Translations under genes and position numbers: made by a program
Assembly: GCA_902610975.1 (NCBI GenBank)
Contig: CACLXL010000002.1
Span: 106,438-170,437, forward strand
DNA length: 64,000 bases
DNA from: an uncultured Pelagibacteraceae bacterium
GTDB taxonomy: Bacteria > Pseudomonadota > Alphaproteobacteria > Pelagibacterales > Pelagibacteraceae
Reading direction: 5' to 3'
The notes under the pieces: generated by a model
The model's database searches: none
Told to the model about the DNA's origin: nothing
What the model saw: the letters and a program-made list of their open reading frames with translations, nothing else
In this document: positions 48,195-56,857 of the stretch, in pieces
Position numbering within the stretch: position 1 is the stretch's first letter
How the letters are laid out: each line of letters begins with the position of its first letter

Positions 48195-48635
48195 TTAAAC
48201 CTTTTTTTCCAGTGCTGATAGAAGTGTATGCCATGCCATAGTAGCACATTTGATTCTCATTGGAAATTCTTGAACTCCTGATAAAGAGGATATAGTTGTT
48301 AATTGGTCCTCTGATAAACTGTTTAAAGTAATTTTTGATTTATTTTTTAACATATTTAAAAAGTCGTCAGTTACTTTTTTTGAAAATTGTAAATCTCTAC
48401 CTTTTAAAGTATCTGTAAGAATTGAAGCTGATGCTAAAGATATAGCACATCCCTCGCCTTCGAAACTTAGACCTGAAATATTATCTTTATCTAATTTCAA
48501 ATAAATATGAACTTTATCTCCGCAAAGAGGATTATGTGCTTTGGCATCATGATTGTACCCTTGGCATTTACCTTTATTTCTAGGATTCTTTGCGTGATCT
48601 AAAATGATTTCTTGATATAATTCTTTTAGTTCCAT
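48195..48635 (-). CDS. sufU: SufU-type Fe-S assembly protein (NifU N-terminal family)
   Basis: A 146-residue protein. Three cysteines in NPLCGDKV, GEGCAISLASAS and RIKCATMAWHTL, with Asp in CGD, form the metal site. The spacing and GEGCAIS motif fit SufU, which relays sulfur from SufS, more than the shorter IscU. It directly follows sufS with no gap. SufE is not present in the operon, so SufU probably takes its place. Confidence 0.9.
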   Translation of the reverse strand: MELKELYQEIILDHAKNPRNKGKCQGYNHDAKAHNPLCGDKVHIYLKLDKDNISGLSFEGEGCAISLASASILTDTLKGRDLQFSKKVTDDFLNMLKNKSKITLNSLSEDQLTTISSLSGVQEFPMRIKCATMAWHTLLSALEKKV

Positions 48636-49853
48636 TTAAATCTGAAATACCTTCTTACATTTTTTAATTGACTCGCTTAGAACATCAATATCCTCTTTAC
48701 TGTTATAAATTCCAATTGAAGCTCTTGCAGAGGCAGGAATGCCTAATTTATCATGTAAAATTTGACAACAATGATGGCCGGCTCGAATTGCAACACCATC
48801 GTCATCTAAAATTGTTGCTATGTCGTGAGGATGAATTCCTTTTATTGTGAAAGAAATTATAGAAGCTCTATTTTTTGGATTTCCAATAATTTTAACGGAA
48901 TTGTCTTTTCTTAATTTTTCTAAACCATACTCAAGAATTTGGCTTTCATGTTTTTCGATGTTTTTTATTCCAAAATCCCGAATAAACTTTATTGATTTTG
49001 CAAAAGCTACTACCTCCGCGGTTTGCATTGTTCCTGCTTCAAATTTATTAGGCGAGTCGGCGTAAGTGATTTCATTCTTTTTTACTTCATTAATCATTCC
49101 TCCGCCACCTTGATAAGGAGGCAATTCATCTACCCATTTTTTTTTAGCATATAGAATGCCTAGTCCATTAGGACCATACATTTTATGACAAGAAATAGCA
49201 TAAAAATCACAACCTAAATCTTGCACATCTAAAACTGAGTGAGGAGCACCCTGCGTCCCGTCAATTAAAACGGGAATATTTTTAGATTTTGCTAAATCTG
49301 TAATCTTTTTTATAGGCATAATAGTTCCTGTGACATTCGAAATATGAGTAAAAGCAATCATCTTAGTTTTTTCGGTAATTTGTTTTTTGAACTCATCGAT
49401 ATCAATTTCTCCGTTTTCATTTACAGATGCGAATTTAATTACTGCTTGTTTTTTTTTTCTTAAATAGTGCCAAGGTACATAATTTGAATGATGCTCTAAC
49501 TCAGTCACAAGAATTTCATCACCCGCTTTAATAAATTTTTCTCCATAAGTGCTGGCAACTAAATTAATTGCCTCTGTAGCTCCTTTTGTAAAAATTATTT
49601 CTTCTCTATATTTAGCATTAACATAAGCTTTAACAATATCTCTAGTTTCCTCAAATTTGTTTGTTGCTTTGACTGCCAAGGTATGCACGCTTCTTCCTAT
49701 ATTCGAAAATTCAGTTTCGTAAAATCTAGACATCTCATCTATTACTGCTTTTGGTTTTTGTGAAGAATTAGCGCTATCCAAATAAATTAAAGGTTTACCT
49801 TTGATCTTTTGTTTAAAAATTGGAAATTTTGATTTTATATTATCGAATTTCAT
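48636..49853 (-). CDS. sufS: Cysteine desulfurase SufS
   Basis: A 405-residue PLP enzyme of group II. FYAISCHKMYGPNGLGILYA contains the PLP lysine, and AIRAGHHCCQ the catalytic cysteine. It releases sulfur from cysteine for cluster synthesis. The ATG at 49853 is favoured over a TTG at 49868, because GAGGTG lies upstream with suitable spacing. It overlaps sufD by 14 nt. Confidence 0.95.
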   Translation of the reverse strand: MKFDNIKSKFPIFKQKIKGKPLIYLDSANSSQKPKAVIDEMSRFYETEFSNIGRSVHTLAVKATNKFEETRDIVKAYVNAKYREEIIFTKGATEAINLVASTYGEKFIKAGDEILVTELEHHSNYVPWHYLRKKKQAVIKFASVNENGEIDIDEFKKQITEKTKMIAFTHISNVTGTIMPIKKITDLAKSKNIPVLIDGTQGAPHSVLDVQDLGCDFYAISCHKMYGPNGLGILYAKKKWVDELPPYQGGGGMINEVKKNEITYADSPNKFEAGTMQTAEVVAFAKSIKFIRDFGIKNIEKHESQILEYGLEKLRKDNSVKIIGNPKNRASIISFTIKGIHPHDIATILDDDGVAIRAGHHCCQILHDKLGIPASARASIGIYNSKEDIDVLSESIKKCKKVFQI

Positions 49854-51084
49854 CAATCTGCACCTCAATGCTTTTTTCTAGAAAAGTTCTAATTTTCTGT
49901 TCAGGTATATTGTCAAAAATTTCATTAAGAAAACCTTTTATCAAAAGTTTTTTTGCTGCCCTTAATTCAATCCCTCTAGTCATTAAATAATGTATTGCTT
50001 CATCGTCTATGCTTCCAGAGGAAGACCCATGAGAGCATTTAACATCATCAGCATAAATTTCCAACTCTGGCTTAGCATTAAATTCAGCTTGGTCATTTAA
50101 AATTAGAGCTTTGCTTAGTTGATATGCATCTGTTTTTTGAGCAATGTCTTTAACAAATATTTTTCCTTGATAAACTCCTTTGCTATCACCTTCTAAAACA
50201 TTTTTAATTTTTTGATAACTTTTGCAATTTGGAGCCATATGATTAATTTGAGTTTTGATTTCCTGATGTTCTTCTTTGCTCAAATTTAATCCAGATAAAA
50301 TATGACAACTGCTTTTCTCTTTTTCCAGGATTATATCAATCTCGATTTTATTAAATTTTAGTCCTGAACTTAATATGAAATTTTGATAGCTCGAATTATA
50401 GTCTTGTCTACAAGAAATGTTTTTATAAAAATAACCGTTGCATTTTGCTTTTTGTAAGATAATATTTTTAAACACTGCACCTTTATAAATATTTATTTGT
50501 TCAAAGGTATTTTTAATAAATTTGCTTTTTTTACCAATATTATACTCGATTAAAGTTAGTTCAGAATTTTGGCTTACTTTTATCTTGTTTGAGTTATTAA
50601 TAATCTTGTTATTTAAGTTTGCAGTGAAATAATTGTAAATCATTATTGGTTTTTTGCATTTATAATTTTGTTGAACTTCCAAGTTAAACCCACCAATAGA
50701 TAAAGCTTTATTAAGATAATCAAGATTATTTTTTGACTGATGATGAAAGCCTTCGAGTGATTTTAAAGTTTCAATTTTTACTTTACCTTTTTCCTCAAAA
50801 TGTAAATCATAAGATCTTAATGATCCATTTACTAGAATAACTTTATTATGATCAAAGTCGTGAATTAACTCAATTTTTTCTTCAAACTCATATTCATCAT
50901 TATTTGTAATACTCTTAAAATTCTTACTAATTATAGAATTTAGATCAGAAAATTTCCAATTTTCATTTTTTTTGTTTGGAAGACCTCCTTTTAAAAATAA
51001 TTCAAAATTTTTTTTTCTATCTGCTACCTCTTTATCATTCGAAAAATTCATTCTTTTAAAATCTATGTTGAATAATTGTTCCAT
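49840..51084 (-). CDS. sufD: SufD scaffold subunit
   Basis: A 414-residue SufBD-family protein. The C-terminal half has CSHGSSSGSIDDEAIHYLMTRG, the most conserved element of SufD, and the N-terminal half is less conserved, as usual. It forms the SufBC2D scaffold. It overlaps sufC by one base and sufS by 14 nt. Confidence 0.93.
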   Translation of the reverse strand: MEQLFNIDFKRMNFSNDKEVADRKKNFELFLKGGLPNKKNENWKFSDLNSIISKNFKSITNNDEYEFEEKIELIHDFDHNKVILVNGSLRSYDLHFEEKGKVKIETLKSLEGFHHQSKNNLDYLNKALSIGGFNLEVQQNYKCKKPIMIYNYFTANLNNKIINNSNKIKVSQNSELTLIEYNIGKKSKFIKNTFEQINIYKGAVFKNIILQKAKCNGYFYKNISCRQDYNSSYQNFILSSGLKFNKIEIDIILEKEKSSCHILSGLNLSKEEHQEIKTQINHMAPNCKSYQKIKNVLEGDSKGVYQGKIFVKDIAQKTDAYQLSKALILNDQAEFNAKPELEIYADDVKCSHGSSSGSIDDEAIHYLMTRGIELRAAKKLLIKGFLNEIFDNIPEQKIRTFLEKSIEVQIDEIR

Positions 51085-51818
51085 TATTTTAAATTTTCAT
51101 AACCTGTTTTTTCTAGTTCTTGACCTAATTCGGCACATCCTGTTTTAATAATCTTACCTTTTGATAACACGTGAATAAAATCTGGTTTAATATAATCGAG
51201 TAGCCTTTGATAATGCGTGATAATAAGAAATGCATTGTTCTTGTTTTTGTGAGAATTTACCCCATCAGCGACAATTCTTAATGCATCTATATCTAAGCCT
51301 GAGTCTGTTTCATCTAAGATAGCTAATTTTGGCTCTAGAAGTTTCATTTGAAGTATTTCGTTTTTCTTTTTCTCCCCTCCTGAAAACCCTACATTCAATT
51401 GCCTAGATAAAAATTTTTCATCGATATTTAATTCTGTGGCTTTTGTTTTAATTAATTTTAAAAGATTTAATGTATCTAATTCTTTTTCACCTCTAGCTTT
51501 TCTAATTGAATTTAACGAAGTTTTGAGAAAATTAGTCGTATTTACACCTGGTATTTCTAAAGGATATTGAAAAGCTAAAAAAATTCCTTTTTGAGCGCGC
51601 TCTTCAATAGGAATTTCCTGTAAGTTTTTACCCTCATATTTTAAGCTTCCACTTACATTATATCCGCTTTTACCAGATAAAATGTTTGCTAAAGTGCTTT
51701 TTCCTGATCCGTTTGGCCCCATGATAGCATGAACCTCTCCAGATTTAATTTCTAAGTTTAATCCATTTAAAATTGACTTATCGTTGACTGAAGCCTTGAG
51801 ATTTTGCAATTGTAACAT
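51084..51818 (-). CDS. sufC: SufC ATPase
   Basis: A 244-residue ABC ATPase. Walker A is GPNGSGKSTLA, the signature FSGGEKKKNEILQM is the SufC-specific form, and Walker B AILDETDSGLDIDAL carries the family's D-E-T-D. It provides ATP-driven changes to the SufBC2D scaffold in the cytoplasm. One-base overlaps with sufB and sufD suggest coupled translation. Confidence 0.96.
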   Translation of the reverse strand: MLQLQNLKASVNDKSILNGLNLEIKSGEVHAIMGPNGSGKSTLANILSGKSGYNVSGSLKYEGKNLQEIPIEERAQKGIFLAFQYPLEIPGVNTTNFLKTSLNSIRKARGEKELDTLNLLKLIKTKATELNIDEKFLSRQLNVGFSGGEKKKNEILQMKLLEPKLAILDETDSGLDIDALRIVADGVNSHKNKNNAFLIITHYQRLLDYIKPDFIHVLSKGKIIKTGCAELGQELEKTGYENLK

Positions 51819-53251
51819 TATCCGACACTCCCTTCTAAACTAATAGAAACTAATTTTTGTGCCTCAACTGCAAATTCCATTGGAAGTTGCTGTAATACTT
51901 CTTTACAGAAACCATTTACTATAAGACTTACTGCTTCCTCTTGGTTTAGGCCTCTTTGATTGCAATAAAATAATTGGTCCTCGTTGATTTTAGATGTCGT
52001 AGCTTCATGTTCGATTGTCGAGGATGAGTTTTTATTTCTTATATAGGGAACGGTATGTGCTCCGCATTTATTGCCCATCAAAAGTGAGTCGCATTGGGTA
52101 TAATTTCTGGAATTTTTAGCTTTTGCTCCAATATCTACAAGGCCTCTATATGTATTATCAGCTTGTCCTGCAGAAATTCCTTTAGAAATGATTTTACTCT
52201 TTGTATTTTTTCCTAAATGAATCATTTTGGTACCAGTGTCTGCTTTCTGATGATTATTAGTTATAGCAATTGAATAAAATTCTCCTACAGAATTATCTCC
52301 CTGTAAAATGCAACTCGGGTATTTCCAAGTTATCGCGGAGCCAGTCTCTACTTGTGTCCATGAAATTTTTGAATTTCTGCCTCTGCATGCACCTCTCTTA
52401 GTTACAAAATTATAAATTCCACCAATTCCGTCTTTATCTCCGGGATACCAATTTTGAACTGTTGAATATTTTATTTCTGCGTCATCTAAAGCAACTAATT
52501 CCACATTAGCTGCGTGTAATTGATTTTCGTCTCTCATTGGAGCTGTGCAACCCTCTAAATAACTTACGTAACTACCTTTGTCTGCAATAATTAAAGTTCT
52601 TTCGAATTGACCTGTTTCTGATGCGTTAATTCTAAAATAGGTAGAAAGCTCCATTGGGCATCTTGTATTAGGCGGAATGTAAACAAAAGACCCATCTGTA
52701 AATACTGCTGAGTTAAGCGTTGCAAAATAATGATCACTTAAAGGAATAACAGACCCTAGATATTTTTTTACTAAGTCTGGATGTTTTTGAATAGCTTCAG
52801 AAATAGGACAAAAAATTATCCCCTTTTTATCTAGTTCTCCTTTAAAGGTGGTCGCTACAGAAACAGAGTCAAAAACTGCATCAACTGCTACGCCACTTAA
52901 TCTTTTTTGTTCGTTAAGAGGAATACCAAGTTTATTATATGTCTCAATAAGTTTTGGATCTACTTCGTCTAAACTTTTAGGTTTTTCTTTCATACTTTTT
53001 GGAGCTGAATAATAATATAAATCTTGATAATTAATTTTAGGATACTTTGGTTTTTGCCAGTTAGGCTCTTTCAAAACCTTTAATCTGTTAAATGCCTTTA
53101 ATCTCCAATCAAGCATCCATTTAGGCTCTTTTTTTACTTCAGAAATAAACCTAATAGTTTTCTCTGAAAGTCCTTTTGGAGCTTTAAAATTTTCGATCTC
53201 AGTAGTGAAACCGTATTTATATTCTTGATTTTTTAATTCCTCACTTTTCAT
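51818..53251 (-). CDS. sufB: SufB scaffold subunit
   Basis: A 477-residue Suf[20 protein letters not shown], the [16 protein letters not shown] segment with the cysteine involved in cluster handling, and [19 protein letters not shown] with [15 protein letters not shown] are diagnostic. It is the core scaffold where the nascent Fe-S cluster forms. It follows iscR by 4 nt. Confidence 0.97.
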   Translation of the reverse strand: MKSEELKNQEYKYGFTTEIENFKAPKGLSEKTIRFISEVKKEPKWMLDWRLKAFNRLKVLKEPNWQKPKYPKINYQDLYYYSAPKSMKEKPKSLDEVDPKLIETYNKLGIPLNEQKRLSGVAVDAVFDSVSVATTFKGELDKKGIIFCPISEAIQKHPDLVKKYLGSVIPLSDHYFATLNSAVFTDGSFVYIPPNTRCPMELSTYFRINASETGQFERTLIIADKGSYVSYLEGCTAPMRDENQLHAANVELVALDDAEIKYSTVQNWYPGDKDGIGGIYNFVTKRGACRGRNSKISWTQVETGSAITWKYPSCILQGDNSVGEFYSIAITNNHQKADTGTKMIHLGKNTKSKIISKGISAGQADNTYRGLVDIGAKAKNSRNYTQCDSLLMGNKCGAHTVPYIRNKNSSSTIEHEATTSKINEDQLFYCNQRGLNQEEAVSLIVNGFCKEVLQQLPMEFAVEAQKLVSISLEGSVG

Positions 53252-53255
53252 ACAT

Positions 53256-53666
53256 TTAATTATTTTTAGTTAAGTCTTGTAATTTTACTCCCTCAAAAAA
53301 ACCATTGATATGTTGATCTAATTGATCCCATAAATTATGTGTTATACATTTTACAGATTTATGATTGCATCCTCTTTTAGAATTTTTTTTACAATTAAGA
53401 GTTTTTACTTCTTCATCAACAGCATAAATAATATTAGATAATTTAATTTCAGATGCTGGTTTTTCTAGAGTGTATCCACCTCTGGCACCTCTGGAACTTT
53501 TGACTAACCTATTATTTTTTAATTGTAAAAAAATTTGTTCTAAATAAGCTAAAGATATATTTTGTCTTAAAGAAATTTCTGAAAGGCTTATTGGTCCTTT
53601 ACTTGCGTTAGACGCTAAATCGGCCATAGCCATGACTGCGTATCTACCTTTATTAGTAAGTTTCAT
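53256..53666 (-). CDS. iscR: Rrf2-family Fe-S regulator, IscR-like
   Basis: A 136-residue winged-helix regulator. The [16 protein letters not shown] start and [14 protein letters not shown] wing are typical. Cys92, Cys100, Cys107 and His110 match the three cysteines and one histidine that bind 2Fe-2S in IscR (spacing differs slightly). It is the first gene of the suf operon and probably represses it when clusters are plentiful, through a site at 53707-53719. RirA is a related alternative, but the His ligand favours IscR. Confidence 0.9.
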   Translation of the reverse strand: MKLTNKGRYAVMAMADLASNASKGPISLSEISLRQNISLAYLEQIFLQLKNNRLVKSSRGARGGYTLEKPASEIKLSNIIYAVDEEVKTLNCKKNSKRGCNHKSVKCITHNLWDQLDQHINGFFEGVKLQDLTKNN

Positions 53667-53706
53667 AAATTAACGTTGTAATACAATAGTTCTTGATGAA
53701 TTCCTA

Positions 53707-53719
53707 CTGATTTAGTCAG
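53707..53719. promoter_or_regulatory. Candidate IscR-type operator upstream of iscR-suf
   Basis: CTGACTAAATCAG on the minus strand is a CTGA-N5-TCAG palindrome 41-53 nt before the iscR ATG. It partly resembles the GACT...AGTC core of type 1 IscR sites. Its place near the expected -35 of the suf promoter fits autorepression. Found by eye, single site, so tentative. Confidence 0.5.
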
Positions 53720-53774
53720 GATTAAAAAAAAATATTTGTCGCATAAAAACATGCTATAACTCAGTACTTTTTTT

Positions 53775-53793
53775 TTTAATAATAATCATTATC
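53775..53793. promoter_or_regulatory. Fur-box-like 19-mer before the hydrolase gene
   Basis: The 19 bases ending AATCATTATC at 53793 match 16 of 19 positions of the E. coli Fur consensus by my count. They end 4 nt before the hydrolase ATG and are about 110 nt from iscR. The region is AT-rich, so chance matches are possible. Tentative. Confidence 0.4.
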
Positions 53794-53797
53794 AATT

Positions 53798-54454
53798 ATG
53801 AAACCAAAAAGTTTAGAAATTTTTATCCCTGGCCCTGCTGGGAGACTTGAGGCAAAATATTATAAAAATCCGAAATTCGGGTCACCTGTTGCGATCGTTC
53901 TTCATCCTCATCCACAGTATGGTGGAACTATGAATAATAGGATTGTGCAGCTTATGTACAATATTTTTTTAGAAAATGGATTTTCTGTAATAAAAGTTAA
54001 TTTTAGAGGAGTTGGAAAAAGTGAAGGAGTTTTTGATAATGGTCAAGGAGAGCTATCAGATGCGGCAGCAGCTCTTGATTGGATTGAAAGACAAAATCTA
54101 GACTACAGTCAATGTTGGGTATCTGGATTCTCATTTGGTTCTCTTATTTGCATGCAATTAATTATGAGAAGACCTGAGGTAAATAATTTTATAGCAGTCT
54201 CACCACAACCAAATGTATATGATTTTTCTTTTTTAGCTCCGTGCCCAACTTCTGGTCAGGTGATATATAGTGAAAACGATGAACTGGTTACAAAAGAGAG
54301 TATTATGGAACTAGATAATAGAATTAAAAATCAAAAAGGTGTCGAAGTAATATTTTCAAAGATTAAAAGTTCAAATCATTTTTTCAAAAATAAGGAAAAA
54401 GAGTTATCAATTGAAATTGAAAAATATTTAAAAGATAAAACAGCTCTAATTTAA
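53798..54454 (+). CDS. Alpha/beta hydrolase (COG2945-like)
   Basis: A 218-residue protein. HPHPQYGGTMNNRIVQ is the oxyanion-hole region of this family, GFSFGS (110-115) places the nucleophile at Ser112, NDELV supplies the acid and SSNHFF the histidine, so the triad is complete. The substrate is unknown; such proteins are predicted cytoplasmic esterases or acyl hydrolases. It is divergent from the suf operon, and its end shares a TTAA with the anmK stop. Confidence 0.85.
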   Translation: MKPKSLEIFIPGPAGRLEAKYYKNPKFGSPVAIVLHPHPQYGGTMNNRIVQLMYNIFLENGFSVIKVNFRGVGKSEGVFDNGQGELSDAAAALDWIERQNLDYSQCWVSGFSFGSLICMQLIMRRPEVNNFIAVSPQPNVYDFSFLAPCPTSGQVIYSENDELVTKESIMELDNRIKNQKGVEVIFSKIKSSNHFFKNKEKELSIEIEKYLKDKTALI

Positions 54455-55563
54455 TTTTCAGTGACTTGACCGCCAATTGTTGGTTTTGTACAGCCTGTTG
54501 TATTTGGAAAACTGATAGGTAATTTACAAATTGTTCTAATAGCAAGAAATCCAAATGCTTGGGACTCTATAAAGTCACCATCAATTTTATAATCATCTAT
54601 TAGCTTCAGCTTCAAATTTGAACTTAAATATTTTTGAATTTGATTGATTAATATTTTATTTTTCCTTCCTCCACCACATAAAATAATATTTTTTATTAAT
54701 TTATATTTAGAAATATTATCTGATAAAGAATCAGCTATTATTCTTGCTGTAAAGTCTGTTAAAGTTTTAGCCCCATCTTCCAATGAGAGACCTCGGGCGA
54801 ATGAAATGTCAAAATCGCTTACATCAAAAGATTTTTTTTTATTTATACGATTTAAAAAAAGATCATGTGCTTGTTCTAATATAATTTCATTCTTTTTTCC
54901 AACACTTGCTATTTTTCCATCAACATCATATTTATTTTTTGAATTTATTCTAACCCATTTATCGATAAGACAATTTCCAGGGCCGATATCCTTACTAAAA
55001 AAATCAATTGATCCAACAGGTTTATTAATAATAGTTATATTAGAAATCCCACCAATGTTCATAATACATATTGGTAAATTTATTTTATTTTTTGTTGCAA
55101 TGAGTTGATGAAATATAGGAACTAAAGGAGCTCCCTCACCTCCATTAATTAAATCATTATCTCTAAAATTACTTACGATTTTTTTTTGAATAAGTTGATA
55201 TAAAAGTTTTGGATCGCCTAATTGGCTTGAAATTTTTTCATGAGAGTTATGGTAAATAGTCTGCCCATGAAAGCCTACCAAAAAATTCTCTTTTATTTTT
55301 AAATCTTTGATTACCTTGGCGTGAAAAATAGTAATTTCACGCTCTAAAACTGATATTTCTGAGTAAAATTTTGTAAGATCTTTTTTACAGTTAATTTTAT
55401 CCTTCAATGAATGAAACTGTTTATAAATATTATTGTCATATTCATAATATTTATCTTTAATTGATTCGTACTCCCCTATTCCATCCGAATTAATTAATGA
55501 CGCATCAACACCATCTCCTGATGTACCACTCATTAATCCCAAAGATATATATCTCTTTTGCAT
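54451..55563 (-). CDS. anmK: Anhydro-N-acetylmuramic acid kinase
   Basis: A 370-residue ASKHA-fold kinase. LGLMSGTSGDGVDASLI at the start, GFHGQTIYH, and MNIGGISNITI are the AnmK signatures, with the phosphate motif GPGNCLIDKW later. It phosphorylates and opens 1,6-anhydro-MurNAc released from peptidoglycan turnover, giving MurNAc-6-P. No other recycling gene is next to it. It is convergent with the hydrolase (4 nt overlap) and divergent from tyrS. Confidence 0.93.
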   Translation of the reverse strand: MQKRYISLGLMSGTSGDGVDASLINSDGIGEYESIKDKYYEYDNNIYKQFHSLKDKINCKKDLTKFYSEISVLEREITIFHAKVIKDLKIKENFLVGFHGQTIYHNSHEKISSQLGDPKLLYQLIQKKIVSNFRDNDLINGGEGAPLVPIFHQLIATKNKINLPICIMNIGGISNITIINKPVGSIDFFSKDIGPGNCLIDKWVRINSKNKYDVDGKIASVGKKNEIILEQAHDLFLNRINKKKSFDVSDFDISFARGLSLEDGAKTLTDFTARIIADSLSDNISKYKLIKNIILCGGGRKNKILINQIQKYLSSNLKLKLIDDYKIDGDFIESQAFGFLAIRTICKLPISFPNTTGCTKPTIGGQVTEN

Positions 55564-55590
55564 ATTTTTATTTATTTATAGTAATTTTTG

Positions 55591-55596
55591 TATAAT
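55591..55596 (+). promoter_or_regulatory. Consensus -10 box for tyrS
   Basis: A perfect TATAAT lies 22 nt before the tyrS ATG at 55619. No clear -35 is seen 16-18 nt upstream. A start near 55603 would give a leader of only about 16 nt with no Shine-Dalgarno sequence. Confidence 0.5.
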
Positions 55597-55618
55597 AGTG
55601 GATACAAAAAATTACTCT

Positions 55619-56857
55619 ATGAAAAATGAATTTTTAAATGAAATGGAAAACCGTGGATATCTTAGTCAGTGCACAGATATCGATAAATTAAAGGAAATCT
55701 GCAAAAAAAAACCTATTTCAGGTTACATAGGTTTTGACTGTACCGCTCGCAGTCTTCATGTGGGGAGTTTATTACAAATAATGATTTTAAGATTAATGCA
55801 AAAATATGGTCACAGGCCTATTGTATTATTAGGCGGTGGAACTACCATGATCGGTGATCCCTCTGGTAAAGACTCCACAAGAAAAATTTTAAAACAAGAT
55901 GAAATAAAAAGAAATATAAAGAGTATTAAAAAAGTTTTTACTAGAATTTTAGATAATTCAAAAAAAGAAACTAAACCAATATTCGTTGACAACGCTAAGT
56001 GGCTTACTAAATTAAATTTTATTAAATTTCTCAGAGACATAGGAAGCCATTTTACTATTAATAAAATGCTTGCTTTTGATAGTGTCAAACTTAGATTAGA
56101 AAGGGAGCAGTCATTAAGCTACATGGAATTTAATTATATGATTTTGCAAGCATATGATTTTTATCAGCTTTTTAAGACAAAAAATTGTATTTTACAAATA
56201 GGTGGATCTGATCAATGGGGAAATATAGTTAATGGAGTAGAGTTGATCCGTAGAATGCTTAAAAAGGAGTCATTCGGTTTAACTTCTCCTTTAATTACTT
56301 TAGCCTCAGGAGCAAAAATGGGGAAAACTGAAAAAGGTGCAATTTGGTTAAATGAAGATTTATATTCTCCTTACGATTATTGGCAATTTTGGAGAAACAC
56401 CGATGATAGAGATGTAAAGAAATTTTTAAATTTTTTCACAGATATAAAATCAAATGAAATTAATAAGCTTTGCGAGGATGAAAAAAATATAAATAATCTT
56501 AAAATAATTTTAGCTAATGAGGCAACAAAAATTTTACATGGAGATTTAAGTGCTAAAAAAGCAGCTAAAACTGCTAAGGAGACTTTTGAAGGAAAAGGAC
56601 TTGGAGAAAACCTGCCAACAATAAGGGTTAAACTATCTGATGTAAGAAAAGGATTAAGCCTGCTAGATTTCTTATCAATAAATAAAATTATGTCTTCTAA
56701 AAGTGAAGCTAAGAGAGCTATTATTAATAACGGTTTAAAGATAAATAATTTAGTTGTTACTGATGAGAAAAAATTAATTCAGTATAACGATTTTAAAGAA
56801 AAAAACTTGAAAATTTCATTTGGAAAAAAGAAGCATTATTTAGTTAAAATTATTTAG
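55619..56857 (+). CDS. tyrS: Tyrosyl-tRNA synthetase
   Basis: A 412-residue class I synthetase. ARSLHVGSLL has the HIGH-type motif (HVGS), MIGDPSGKDSTR follows, and GAKMGKTEKGAIW is the KMSKS-type loop. The C-terminal S4-like RNA-binding domain starts near residue 345. I chose the ATG at 55619; a GTG at 55598 lies almost on top of the -10 box. Its end overlaps the convergent AsmA-like gene by 8 nt. Confidence 0.95.
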   Translation: MKNEFLNEMENRGYLSQCTDIDKLKEICKKKPISGYIGFDCTARSLHVGSLLQIMILRLMQKYGHRPIVLLGGGTTMIGDPSGKDSTRKILKQDEIKRNIKSIKKVFTRILDNSKKETKPIFVDNAKWLTKLNFIKFLRDIGSHFTINKMLAFDSVKLRLEREQSLSYMEFNYMILQAYDFYQLFKTKNCILQIGGSDQWGNIVNGVELIRRMLKKESFGLTSPLITLASGAKMGKTEKGAIWLNEDLYSPYDYWQFWRNTDDRDVKKFLNFFTDIKSNEINKLCEDEKNINNLKIILANEATKILHGDLSAKKAAKTAKETFEGKGLGENLPTIRVKLSDVRKGLSLLDFLSINKIMSSKSEAKRAIINNGLKINNLVVTDEKKLIQYNDFKEKNLKISFGKKKHYLVKII

